NCBI RefSeq assembly: GCF_001039355.2
Contig: NW_019773737.1
Location: 528,615-592,614 of the forward strand
Reading direction: 5' to 3'
DNA from: Lingula anatina
Lineage: Eukaryota; Brachiopoda; Lingulata; Lingulida; Lingulidae
Length of the DNA stretch: 64,000 bases
Shown: in pieces, positions 1 through 13,800 of the stretch
Layout of the letters: each line of letters opens with the position of its first letter
How positions within the stretch are numbered: the first letter of the stretch is position 1
Position numbers and translations under genes: made by a program
The notes under the pieces: generated by a model
Database searches by the model: none
Told to the model about the DNA's origin: nothing
The model's input: the letters and a program-made list of their open reading frames with translations, nothing else

Positions 1-224
1 GTATCAACCCCAATTGTAAGCCAACATTCTTGCATGGAAAGACATTAAAATGACCTGGAATGTTTATATTTTTGGTACAAAACGCAGGTACACAATTATA
101 ACGTACACTGTAAAAACATCCAAGTGCCTGCTTTGTTTGATTTTTTCAGCGCATTTAGCTCCTAAGCATGTTTTGCACCTAAGCATTTACACCCTTTTAG
201 CCTGGATGTGTTTAGCAGTAGGAC

Positions 225-229
225 ATGTT

Positions 230-297
<68 letters not shown>

Positions 298-312
298 AAC
301 ATCATATATATA
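225..312. repeat. (TA)n microsatellite inside an inverted repeat
   Basis: About 60 bases of alternating TA are flanked by ATGTTTGA on the left and TCAAACAT on the right, so the whole block is a near-perfect palindrome. A further short TA run follows at 303-313. Confidence 0.9.
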
Positions 313-315
313 TAT

Positions 316-1804
316 CACTTAATATGGAATATTATTTTTTGGCGAGTAAATTTTCTATCAAATATTGATTTTCTATCTAACAGTTTTAAATCTGAAACTG
401 AGGTGTGTAGACAGGTGTGTTACCTAATTACCACATAACTCCCGAAACAATTGATGCATGCAGTTGCATGTTCTGTGGTACGAAATGTGAGGGGTGGTCT
501 TTTCGGCAATTTCTGCCCTTGTATAAAAACGCATGGGTTCGGTTAATCCTTGGAGTGTGTTTAGAGAAGCAACAGGGGTCGCTCTGGAACTTGACAGGTG
601 CCTTAGTGAAGATATGATTCGACAGCCAAGCAATGCAGCTTACTATGGGATTCTTGCGCTCAGAGAAAATGACCAGAAACGGACAGCCATTGCCAGGTAA
701 TTCAACATATATCAGGAACCGTTTGTGAAGTCCTCCAAAGAAATGCTGCAACAGGGGCACCTAGTCCAATAACTCGGGGGATCGACCAGGGTGTCCGCGT
801 ATCACACCAAGGAGACAGGATTGCCTTCTCCTTAGAGGGCGCCGTGCTGGTCGTACAAAGAAAACCAGTGTCCTCAGAAAAGAGAGGCAGAATGTCATTC
901 AAACGCCCGGTTCAAGGTCCCACGTGAAAAAAATAGATTTCTGCAACCCATGTTATTTTGCACAAAGGCCAGCAGGGAAACCACTGTTAACAGCAGGTCA
1001 TATACAGCGACGTCTGCAATGGGCTGGGGACCACGTGCGTTTGCAGCCAAAACACTGGAATCACGTCGTTTTCAGTGATGAGGCCACATATGGATTTTTA
1101 GGGTTGATCGTCGAATCCGTGTCCACCGACGTGTACCAGGGCATAAAACGATGATTTTGTACTGCCTAGGGTGCAAGCAGGGGATGGTAACGTCTCTGTT
1201 TGGGGAGCATTTCATGTCGGTGCCCAGAACCAGTTGGTTTTTCTAGGAGGCAATCTCATTCAGGATTCCTACAGAGACATTCTACAGCAAACAATGCTTC
1301 GATTGGTAAGAGTCATCTTCAGAAACAACTCTGTGTACCAAGACGACTGCGCAACTCCACAAATAGTGATGAACTGCGACAGGCAAATGTCACTGCGTGG
1401 AATGATATCCCCACCCAAACTCTAAAAAACGTGTCACAGGGTATGCCATGTAGGATGAGGGCGCTGCAAGCGGCTGCTGGAGGACATACCCGCAATTACT
1501 GACTATTCATGATTAACTGTAGTGAGTTCTTTGATTGTGTAACATATCACTGTCTGGAGGCTATCATTGTCTTTAATATCTTATCTTAAAGTTTATACTG
1601 ACATCAAACTGTTGATATGGTTTTCTGGGGGTGTTCTTTTCTTTTGAATGGCATCTTATGTCAGATATGATAATATTGACCAAAATATCTTACAACAGAA
1701 GACTGGATGTTATTATCACTCAGTGACATACTTTTTTAATTACTCAAACCAAAAAAAATAATCAGCACTCAAAAATAACAATGATAAAAATATTCCATAT
1801 TGAG
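316..1804 (+). mobile_element. Degenerate Tc1-like DNA transposon
   Basis: The ends are inverted copies of AATATGGAATATT (321-333 and, reversed, about 1788-1800). This is the inner part of the terminal repeat also found on the Tc1-like elements at 30483-32108 and 43992-49267. Between them lies a broken plus-strand transposase: a WxxVVFSDEA-like segment (about 1060-1090), a YQDDCATPQ segment matching the second catalytic Asp region (about 1338-1365), and a C-terminal MPCRMRALQAA motif (about 1443-1475) shared with the 30.5 kb copy. Frameshifts and stops show that it is dead. The outermost TIR bases are not preserved, so the boundaries are approximate. Confidence 0.7.
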
Positions 1805-2767
1805 TAGCAACCCTGTATGTGTAATGCGACCTCTGCGACTACGTCACTTACGTAAGCCCGGTGGAATTGGATAGCGAAGTCAGCCGAGCGTAGGGCAACG
1901 ACTGAGGAAACAAAGATACCTGACGCCCAATTGAGTAACAAGATAAATGTTAATATTTTATTAAATCTATTGTTATAGTTAAATTTTTCCCGTATAAAGG
2001 CGTATTTTTATCTGATGTTATTGATGTCGATTTCCAGATATTGTTAATTCTTCTTAACACTGAAGCTCCTTTACCGAGCTGCTTTTGACATCAGATTTCA
2101 GCATCACCAGTATTGGTTATCAAGCTTCCTAGGTATGGCAATCGCGTTACTTTCTCAATTGGTTCAGTCCCAACATGATAAGTAATACCGGTATAAATAC
2201 ATATTTGTTAAGTATTAGAGTATGGCTTTTTTCTTTTTAAAATATTGCACTTTGTCTGAATGGTTTTATAATATATTTGATTGAACTGATATCAAATATA
2301 CCTGAAAACAATAAAACATTAAATAATTTGCAGTGTATCTATAGTTTTGTTCTGGTCTGACGGATTTCATTTCAATCTGACAGAATGTTCACACTTGTCA
2401 GACCGAATGACTTTTTTTGCCTGTCGTAAATTATATACATATACTAGTGTAAGGCATGGTCATCTGTAAATATTATCATCTAAGAAGGTATCGAAATAAC
2501 CTGTCTCCCCTATTTAGGTTCACTATACTGAAGTAGCATTACTAAAGAAGCAACTAGTCCTTTATCAGGCGCGTGCCTACCGTGTATACAGGTAAAACCG
2601 ACAGGCAGACTCTTCGTTAGATAACTGATTTTTGTGTCTGGTGTCTGCACTTGTACCTTTTAAGCAGTATTATTAACCACCGTTATTTAAGTAATGTATA
2701 TGATTCATTAAGACATTGTTTTATCTCTGAAGCTATATCGTAAATTGCCGGCAATTTTTACCATCAG

Positions 2768-2995
2768 AGTTTAAGGAAGAATTTCACCGACTGTGTGAGA
2801 GAGGCGCATTTCCAGTTTACCGTCAGCGAGTAGCTATTGTTGGACCTTACGGTGTGGGGAAGACCCATCTTGTCAAGCGCCTCCTTCAAGAGGAATATGA
2901 CGAAGAATCAGACGCATATACACGTGGTGTAAAGATATACCGCGATAGATGCATCGTCCATAAAGACGGCCGATCTAGTTGGGTCAGAGGGAAAG
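2768..2995 (+). CDS. Roc domain exon with Walker A
   Basis: This exon follows ..ccatcag and ends before gtaatg. In phase 1 it encodes 75 residues, with a preceding helix (EEFHRLCERG), the nucleotide-binding GPYGVGKTHLVKRLL and the switch-I-like TRGVKIY. It is open only in this frame across its length. It is the most upstream exon of the ROCO gene that I can support. Confidence 0.85.
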
Positions 2996-5900
2996 GTAAT
3001 GAGACTTAGAAAACATATTTGACACTAATGTATTTGGGAAGGAAAGAACAGAATAGAGCAAAATTAGGGGCGCTGTATTTTTCCATAAGCTCTAAAGTGG
3101 TTAAGATTTTTCCACCACATTGGGCTCGAAGACGAGGGGATACAATCAGTGCATATTCATGTATGGCTACAACAGCTTTGCTGAAAAAAGTACTCGTTAA
3201 AAAGCTCTGTGGGTTTCTTGTCAATACATTCAGACACCTGCGATCGTGACAGTTTCATTTTCCAAGATTCNAATTTTGAAAGTTCGATCATCACTGTTTT
3301 TTAATTTGTTTTCAGTATAACGTGGTGAAGAAATCATGATAATCTACTGTTTACATTGATTACTTGTTAAGCGCCATTTCAGTTTGTTTGTGACTTAGTT
3401 GCTCTTTCAACGGTGGTTATGCACTATTACTATTCTGAGCAATAAATGAACATCAAAATTAATGATGTCACGTTTTTGTCCCTAGATAAGATCGGTGGTT
3501 TTGTAAACCAAGTCTCTATTCTTCACATTATAGAAGAGGCTTTTTGCCTATAAAATGATGCCTTTTGTTCGGAAAGCATTGATGTATTATTTGCATTATC
3601 TGTAATATACTGGTAGCAAAACCAATTCAAATCGTTTGTGCGCAATTAAGTGTTTTTGTTTTATTCTCTCTTTTCTGCACCAAGTCGCCACTTTTTACAT
3701 TATAGAAAAGGGTTTTTTGCCTATAAAAACGATGCCTTTTGTTCGGAAAGCATTGATGTATTATTTGCATTATCTGTAATTTAGTGGTCGCAAAACCCAT
3801 TCAATACGCTTTTTCGCAATTATGTATTTTTGCTTTATTCTCTCTTTTCTGCACCAAGAGTGTCTTTAAAAATGCCGTGTATACGTACTGTGACCATTCC
3901 AAGTAATTCACAAACATTAAAATAACATTTCACGTCTTTCGTGTTCATTCTACAGGGTGTGCTGAAAGTAATGCACCATCTGTGTAAAAATTACACTATT
4001 TGACCTGTGGGACCCGGTCGTTAAAAGTGATTCGCGGTTTATTGGTCAAGTAGCCAGTGATTAATTTTCATCCATTATTACCAACATAAAGTGTGTCATT
4101 GGAGGTGTAACATACGTTCCTGCCATGGTGAACGTACATTTGTACGGGAGCTCACAATAAAGGAAGAAAAGAAATTGCTACTCTGGTGGAGGAGGGTATA
4201 CAGTGTACATTTCCCCAAGATAGCCCCTAGATATGGTGTGTCTGGCCAGATTATTTATAGAGTTTGCGAAAGGAAGGACACTGTTGATGTCCATATGTCC
4301 ATTTTCAAAAGACATGTGCTGTAACTGCATGTAACTCTGGGCAATAAACAATTATCAAAAGTAGCTGATCATTTTGCTGTCTGAAATCAAAATGTGTTGT
4401 TTTAAAAACAAAGCCACCTTTTTTATTACGAAAGACAGACTTCAGAAATAAGATGCTGCCTACGTATGTTAAGCCTCTCTTCTGGTCCTCAAATCAAGTT
4501 CGGTCCCTTGGCTCTAAACTGTTTACCAGAGGCTATGTTCTAGTCTTACACCTGTAAATGTCCATCATGTCCTGTTCAAACGTGTTCCCCAAACGTGTCC
4601 TTGGATGACTCTTTTTTGGGCCCCAAACTTTTTCTGCGGTATAGTCTTCATTTTGAAACCTGCCAGTATGACGTTCGGGGGAGGGGAGGGGATTAATTAC
4701 TTGCAGTTAAGCAACTCAACTAACGGTCATTTGGTTGATTCGTGAGAAAAACGGACTAGCTGGCTATTATTTCACAGCATAAATTGAAAGATATAAATTG
4801 CAGAGTAACCTTGAGTCGCAAGGACACTACTTATAATTATTTATTCCCTTCATGTTCCCCCCCCCCCGGGCACTTGTTATTGATACTCCGTATCTTGATT
4901 AATGTGGAAGAATCGAAAGATGAAAAGAGCGCCCAGACATGCTTTTGACAGGTTAGGTCACGAAGTAACGGATACGGCATCTCAGGCCACAAAATATGGC
5001 TTCACAGGGCAGTGAACAAAATCGAGAAATTCCCCTCTCCGACAAAATTCCGAGCATATACGGTCACATGTCTTTACAACAAATCAGTATCATTATACTG
5101 AATTCTATTACTGTTCTATTACTGATGTTGTATTCAACCATCTAATAAAATTTGATACTTGACGAAAATTTTATTGCAGGATTTTACAATATCACTACTT
5201 TGCACCATTGCTATTATATGGCGCAGCCCGCACGAAAACGCAGTAGATGCTCCAGCACAGTAGACTACTGCAATCATACTGCAAATATGCTTCAAATCTG
5301 CTTCGCATTGGGAGCTAATTAGCATATTTGAAACATGCTTCTATCATGCTGCTAATCTACTGCATTAATGCTCCTCCTCTGTACAACCCTATGTAATTTT
5401 TGAAGTAGAATTGCAGTAGGGTATACTGCATTTCTACTGCAAATACAGGTATGCTCCACACCACTACTGCGTTAATGCTTCTTTGCTACTTCGATACTAC
5501 TGCATTTTTGTGCGGGAGAGTACAGGTTCCAAACAGGTATAGCTGCAAACAGTAAAATTGTTTGATATTAATAAAATATAAACAATAATGTTGATCAAAA
5601 TAACTNCCCCCCCCCCCCCGGCACTTGTAATTGATACTCCGTATTTTTTTTTTTTATTGACACAATACATCACGAATACATGACAATACAAAAACAAACA
5701 AACAAACAAACAGACACTCGCTCACACACTCACACATAAGAGATGTTATACTATATAGCACTTTTTAGTTAATTACATCATCGTACGCTAAATATTCAAA
5801 TTGAAAATAACTTAATTATAGTTGAATTGTACTGACAGATTGACTTATCTGTTTTCACCAGATATCTAAGCGATGAAATCAAACCTCCTAATGTTGGTTT

Positions 5901-7847
5901 ACCCTGTGAACATCTTCTTAAATAAATATAAAATTTAAAAATAAAATTAAAATTGCAACATAATGAGATTAATAATTGGAGAGAGGCTCGTAGAGCCGAC
6001 TAAGCAATTCCTTTTTGAGACAGGTAGAGTAACTTGAGTATAAGATAATATATATTCTACCAAGTCAGTCAATAATTTTTGGGTAACCGCACAATTCCAG
6101 AATAAATGCTCTGTTGTTTCTTCAGCTCCTTTGCAAAGGGAACATATACTGTTGTCAACCATTTTATATTTGAAAAGCAGTGAATTTGTGGTAAGGATAT
6201 TATGATTAATTCGAAATTGGAACCAGTGAAGCTTTGAATCTTTTGTTATTGTGAAAGGAAGTTCAAAAATCTTCGGGCATTCATTTTCTTCCAAATTTAA
6301 CAACTCCTTCCATTTATTCATACCTTTTGACATCTCAAGAACACCTACTTTACTTAAAGTTTTATAACAAATCTTTGAGCCTTTTGAACAACCTAAATAT
6401 TTTTTTCATGGAAGTTAACTTGGACTCCATATTTTGCTTCGTTATCTTACCTAAATCTACGTCAAATTCTATCCCTAGCATTTTAAAACTAGTTTTCCCC
6501 AATCTAATCTATATTTTGGGCAGAGGATATCATTAGAGTATCGCTTTGACCCAATCCATATAACTTCAGTTTAAGAGAGATTAATATGCAGACCGGAGAT
6601 CTTCGAAAATTTATCCAAGACAAACATACATTCATTCAGTGACTTTTCACTCCCGTCAAGTGTTAGAGTAGTGTCATCTGCATATAATGAAATTTTTAGT
6701 TCTTTTGCACCTATATTAATACCCCTAATATTGTCATTGTTTCGTTTAAACGCCGCCAATATTTCGGCGCATAGAATAAAGAGATAGGGTGAGAGGGGAT
6801 CCCCCTGACGGCATCCTCTATTAATTTTAAAGAATTCCGACATATTCCCCCCTTGATTTATTGTAGCAGAGATGTCATTGTAGAACAATGATACCCATCT
6901 CCTGACTGAATCACCAAAGTTAAAAAAGGTCAGAACCTTTTGAATGAATGACCAAGACAAGGAATCGAATGCCTTTTCAAAGTCAATTAATAACAGTAAC
7001 CCAGGAATATTTTCTTCCTCAGTATACTGCATTGTATCGTATATAAGTCGCGTGTTCTCTCCGATATATCTANTATATTCCCCCCTTGATTTACTGTAGC
7101 AGAGATGTCATTGTAGAACAATGATACCCATCTCCTGACTGAATCACCAAAGTTAAAAAAGGTCAGAACCTTTTGAATGAATGACCAAGACAAGGAATCG
7201 AATGCCTTTTCAAAGTCAATTAATAACAGTAACCCAGGAATATTTTCTTCCTCAGTATACTGCATTGTATCGTATATAAGTCGCGTGTTCTCTCCGATAT
7301 ATCTACCAGTCATGAATCCGGTTTGTTCCGGATATATTAATTTATCTAACACTAGTTTTACCCTAGCAGCTATCGAACCCGAGGCGATCTTGTATATAGT
7401 ATTGAGAAGTGATATGGGGCGCCAGTTTTTAAGAAAGTGGCGTGGTTTATCTCCCTTTGGGAGGCAAGTGATTATACCTTGTTTTTGCGTCACCGATAAC
7501 TGGCCAGTTTCGTAAGATTCTTCCAAGATTCTTCGTATTTTTGTAAACCTTCGTCTTGTATATTTTTCAACCAGGCTCTAGGCCCTGTGGCCCCTATAAG
7601 TCACACAGCTCCATAACCTGACGCATCTTGGGTTAGAAAATATCATGTCAATATCAATGTTCTTTTCACAATCCTCAGATGACCCAGAAGATCATCTAGT
7701 GCAACACATGGTAATTGGAATCCAGAATCCAGACGCATTCCGCCGGGTAGACCAAGTGGACGAAGAGCCACCAGTGAAATCCCGAAAAGTGGAGGTTATT
7801 TATTGCAACACCCGGGAGTCAGAAACAGGTGCATGTTCCTCACTTAC

Positions 7848-7882
<35 letters not shown>

Positions 7883-10800
7883 GAACAGAAACAATAAATT
7901 ATATTTCTTTACTTCCCCCCCCCCCCCAAAAAAAAATAATAAAAATACACACCTTTTTCACGACTGTGGTCCATCCATTTCGTAAGAGTTCACTTAATAT
8001 CGTAATATCTGGGGAATGTATGAAACAGTATTCTTTGGTATAAGACAGTGTGGAATAGGTTACGGACAATGGAGTAGCAATTTCATTGTCACCACTCTTT
8101 CAGCAATCAATGGGAGCATCGAGATGAGTCAAGGCCTAATAAGGCCGCTACCTAAATATGGTGGACCTATATGTAAGGAAAACCGCTTAATCATGTAATG
8201 GTCTCCCCGCCTCTCACTAGGCTCCCCCACGTATCTTCCCTCGACAGGTTGAATTGGGCCGAGATTTAATTAGTGAGCCCCTTCAGGGACGACGCGCAGA
8301 GAGGCGTGTGAGAGATAGAGAGACCATTAACGATTTAAGCGGTTTCCCTTTCATGTAGCTCCGCCATATTAGGTAGCAACCTTACTAGACCTCGGCTCTT
8401 CTCGATGTGAATGCTCCCAATGTTACCTAACTTAAATATACCTTAAACCACGCTCATGAGACCCTTCCAAATTAATCGTATTTATAGCAGAGACGGCCAG
8501 TTTCAAGAATTTCCATCCGGACCTTGTGCAAAAAATAAAGTCAGTTGCTCGTGGAGAACCTGTGGATCCTGAGAAACAGATTACAGTTTGGGATTTTGGT
8601 GGTCAAGATGTCTACTACACCACTCACCAGACTTTCCTCTCAGAGCAGAGCATCTACTTGTTGGTGTTCCGGCTTGACGTAGACCTCGATACCAAAATAC
8701 CGGTATACAGAGGAGAGAAGACGGTGAAAGGTATGATGAAGATTACATTTAGATGCCTTTTTTTAGGTAACTGTGAAAGCCCATGTTAGATGTTTTATCT
8801 GTAAGCACTAATACAAGTGCAACTATCCTTTTGTTTGAATTGGAAACGCCGACCGTTCCGCTGTTTGCGCCTTCTGTTAATAATCGACAGAACTGGCCGT
8901 GTTATTTTTGTTGGGGAAATTGTGATTAACAGTCTTCTTTAGCTTAATGTTTCTTATACATTTTTCAGAGTTCATAGTGTATTGGTTGAACTCTATCCAT
9001 ATGCACACAGTTAGAAAATCAAGAGAAAACAAGAGCGTCATCCCACACGTTTTGATTATTGGAACTCATAAGGACAAATTGGCTTCAGAGGTAATAAATC
9101 TGTTTTTTTATTCAATTGTTCGATTCGTTTTATACCATACGTCCCATCCGTACCACTGCACTCTTCATATTACGAGGCATTGCGAGTCATTTAGACTTTC
9201 AGAGTGTACACTTTATACTTTCCCTAAGTATCAAAGCTTGTTCACTATTCATACATTTTCATGGGGTAGCTTTACAGTTCCCCCTGAAGAACACCGGCAA
9301 TCTGGAGTATTGTCAATCTAAGGAACTGCTCCTCAGTGAATCTTCAAATGAATATCATTAGTCCAAAATCCAACGTTTAGCATATTTAATTTTGCTAATT
9401 AATTAAGATATGAATTGAAAAATAAATAATATCTGTAACAGACAGACTCTCTTTGTGGTATAAAAAGCCTTTATTGATATAACTAAATTTTCACCCTGTA
9501 ATAAACTGTGACATATAATTAATTACAATGACATTTAACAAAGCCGACTTTCCATTCTTCTGTCCCATCCCTGCGTTATATACTTCAGCTCGTCTAATAG
9601 GGCCATTAAGCTGAATTTCGTATGAAGATTTCCTTAAATGTAACCCCTCATCGTTTTCCGCGGCGATGACCGAATTTAAGAATTTATCATCGAAGCTGTC
9701 GGGTGAAACATTATTAACCCTCAAGTGACCGAGTGGGGTCATTTACGACCCCAGCCATATGATTTAATGTGCCATCTCTTTATTTTTTATTCGAATTTTC
9801 TTTCCTTTCATGAGTTTGTCAGTCTACTAATCCTACACACTTTCACAGTTTTTTGTAGGGATCAACTAATTAGTGTGGCGTATACATCGCAAACTCTTGG
9901 GGGGTCATTTATGACCCCAAAGAGAAGCATTGGTTTTTAAATATTAGTTTTTAAATTGTATTCAAATGTTTTGCCCACGCAACACTGACAGGAAAATGTC
10001 ACATGCATGTGCTTCATGCAACCAGCCAGTGTGCCCAAAACATAGGCACAAATAAGTGGTTTGTGAAGATTGTGTTTGAAGTGTTACTAATAGTACATCG
10101 CTGAATCTAATTTCAGTAGCTTTGTTGGGACTTGTACTCAAAACTGGGTCTCTCATTTTTACGGTTACAATTTTCGGGTATTTTGGAAATCTAAAGAATT
10201 CTGTCGATATCATATTATACATATATTAGCAAATTGTGTGTGTGGATTTTGTTTTATACACAGATGTGGAAGTAACATACATGTAGGTTGACTGAATGTG
10301 TTCTGAGTAGTATGACTTCCTTACCAGCATTAGGGTATTCCCTACTAGGCAAGTCAGCTTATTATTCTTATTAAAGTTAAAAGGATGCTATCTCAACATG
10401 CGTAAGTCAAACTATTTTTACTCAAAGTAATTTTGAAATGTACTTTTTTCATTTAGTGTGGCAAATAAAAAGAGAAATATTTCTGCAAGTGGAAAATGGC
10501 AAGGACTGTCTAAATACCGGTGTAATGTTGTTCTTAAAATCTGTGCTTGGTTATTTCATGCAATAAAAGTATTATGACCAAATACTTATTACATTAGATC
10601 ATTATAAAACACTTGTCTTAGATCCTGGGAGTAGTATAGGTATGATAAACCCTCAACAGCCTTTTATAATAAGGATCCCTGTACAGAGCACAATGGGGTC
10701 ATAGATGACCCCACTTGGTCATTTCAGTTGGTAAAATAGCTTGTTCTCTTGAGGGTTAAAGAGTTCCTGGTAGTCTCTTTGCCATCTTGCAAGCACTTTT

Positions 10801-13800
10801 AACAGTTATTATTTTCTTGTCATCAACAACTTCCCAGGTACCGTGTTATACCCAACTTTCCTATTTGTTTCTAGAACTCGCAATAATTCTGTTTACTTTC
10901 AGCGCAGGGCTTATCCTTTTGGTGTTTACGGGAATAGCTTTTTAACTTTCAATCGAAAGATCTTTGATCACAAATTTTTTGTTTTAACCTTCGTAGTTAC
11001 ATCATTTTTACATCTGATCCACTCTCTGTGATCTGTTGGATTAGTTTATTATTGAACTCCCGACCTTGGTCGGACAGTATTGTCTGTGGGAACCCTAAAC
11101 TTAAAACGAAAAACACTAAGATTTATTTATGGTTGATAAACAATGAAATGAATGTATAAGTATAAATACACTCGTAGAAATAAGTATATGACAGGCGTTC
11201 TCAATTATTTTGTCATTTAAAACTTAAAACCCATAATCATTGGATTCGTAGTAGTATTAATAGGCAGTAAGTAAATCATACAAAGTTCAGATATTTTTCA
11301 AGTATGGTATTTAATGTCCAAAAACATGTTTCATGTGCCAAATTTAAACCTACACCAAAAACAAATCAAGCAAAACATTTGCAACACCAGTTGCCTCTTT
11401 AGATTGCAATGCCCGGACGTGTGCCATCCTTGAATAGTAACAAACCACATAGCAGTGCAGATGTACAAATTGTTATTGGTGGTCTCCTTCAACGAGCCAA
11501 TCAAATCTATACCAATCTGAATAAAATAAATATAATGATATAACTCATACTGGACAGTGTACGAAATTTATTTATTATATAAGTAAGTAAAGTTTTCGTG
11601 AATATTGATGAAATTTAAAATTACTTTTATTTAGAAAAAATCATAAATATAAGAAAATAGCATTTGCTGGTGTGCTTTCTTGACAAACAAGCCTCGAGCA
11701 TGACATATGTGAGTGCTATCTGCATGGGTAATAACGATGTAAGGAACAAATATTTCTTACCATATTCCAGGCTTCTGGCGTTGTGACTGGTATTGGTTGA
11801 AGAGTTGGGTCAGATTGTTTATTTTTTGTGTGTTGCCTTCTGGCAAATTGCGCAGCAGGCTATGAATTTTCTAACATCCTCGACCATATTACGCCAGTAG
11901 TACCTTTTCTGAAGCTTATCAAGAGTTTTATCCCGCCCGAGATGTCCGCCAATAACAGTACATTACGTATTATTACAGAGGTGCCTTCACCCCCTGATTC
12001 ATCATTGGTTTCAACATTTTGTTTGGGTTTTTATTCTGCACTTTATAGAGAAGTTCTCCTCTTTCGAGCTTAAAAAAAATCATAAATAAAGATTACATAT
12101 TTCCAAACGCATATCAAGCATTGAAAACAGCAATTAATTTTTTTTTTTTTTTTTTTTTTATTCACAAAAAAGACAAACAAAAATACATCTGTAGACACAC
12201 ACACTAACACACACACACACAATAACACACACAAGACATTCATTATACATTAAGTAAACATGTAGATAGCCGGACTACGTACGAAACAGTATATTACAAG
12301 TGATGCTGCACATAACAAGATACCAACATTTTACATTTCACATAAGAAATTAGCGAAAAAGTAAAGTAAATTTATAAGTGGAGAAACTAGTCAAAAATAG
12401 AATCCCAGGTTCTCCACTCTGTAAGAAAATGGCCTAATTGAAGATTTTTTTGAGAAACATATTTTTCTAATTCGAATTTTGTTTTGATATATAAGAGAAG
12501 GGAAGGGAAGGTCGGCTGCATTTTTCTTTTAAAACAAGTATATATATAAAATTTGGAGACAAGAATAATGTAATTTAGAGGCTTGAAATTTGTTTTGGAT
12601 ACTCCAAAAAGTATATTTTCATCATAGAGTGTAATTCTTTCATCAGTTTTGTTAGCAATCAAGCGTTCCATTTCAGTCCAAATGTTTCTTATTCGATAGC
12701 AATTTAAAAATACATGTCGCAAATCTTCCCTCTCCGCTCCACAGATAAAGCATTTCTCTGACACCTCAATACCGATTCTTTTCAGGTATGACCTAACTGG
12801 TAAGATTCTAAAAATTATTCTGTATTGGAACCATTGAAGTTTTGTTTCTCGTGTAACATAGAAACAATTCTCGTAAACATACTTCCAAGTGATATTTATA
12901 TTTAGATCTAGGTTCCATTTCCTTTCGTGTACCAAGTTTTNNNNNNNNNNNNNNNNNNNNNNNNNNNNNNNNNNNNNNNNNNNNNNNNNNNNNNNNNNNN
13001 NNNNNNNNNNNNNNNNNNNNNNNNNNNNNNNNNNNNNNNNNNNNNNNNNNNNNNNNNNNNNNNNNNNNNNNNNNNNNNNNNNNNNNNNNNNNNNNNNNNN
13101 NNNNNNNNNNNNNNNNNNNNNNNNNNNNNNNNNNNNNNNNNNNNNNNNNNNNNNNNNNNNNNNNNNNNNNNNNNNNNNNNNNNNNNNNNNNNNNNNNNNN
13201 NNNNNNNNNNNNNNNNNNNNNNNNNNNNNNNNNNNNNNNNNNNNNNNNNNNNNNNNNNATCTGGCCCCCGTTTCACAAAAAAACTTAAGTCGGTTTCCCT
13301 GACTTAGGGCTTGGTTACCAACGTAATTAAGTCGTTACGTCACTAAGTCCCGTTTCACAAAGAATCTAAAAGGTCGCTTACGTCGTTTTTTTCTTAGCTG
13401 TAAGTCGACGATGTCAAGCCTCCTCGGGAGGAGACTTAAGTCGGCAAGCTCAACTAAAACTCGGTAAATGAGAGCATAAACAACAAAAATTTGGAAAGAA
13501 CATACCTCCTTCAAGATATTGTGTTATAATATCCTTGAATAGCACTGACATTTATGGAATATTGAAATAAAAAATAAAATTCCACTTTACCCAGCCGATC
13601 GCGTGTTTGTTTATGTTTTTGACCGCTAGACGTCCCTCAGTAGTGTTCCACGACAAGCTAATGTTTAACTGTTGCTTTGAAGTTGTATTGAAGTTAAACT
13701 AATCAATAAAGTTCAAAAACAAACTTTGTTTGTGTTTTGGCTGACTTTTATCGTTGATAAACGATCGTTCGCGGCCGAAAGAGGCCATGAAACGTCATGT

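Noticed and set aside
208-438. Frame with long IYIYIY run
   Set aside because: It is translation of the (TA)n microsatellite, not a protein.
9739-10718. GGGGTCAT..ATGACCCC hairpins as possible bacterial-type terminators or riboswitches
   Set aside because: They lie at fixed places near the ends of a TTAA-flanked transposon and belong to it.
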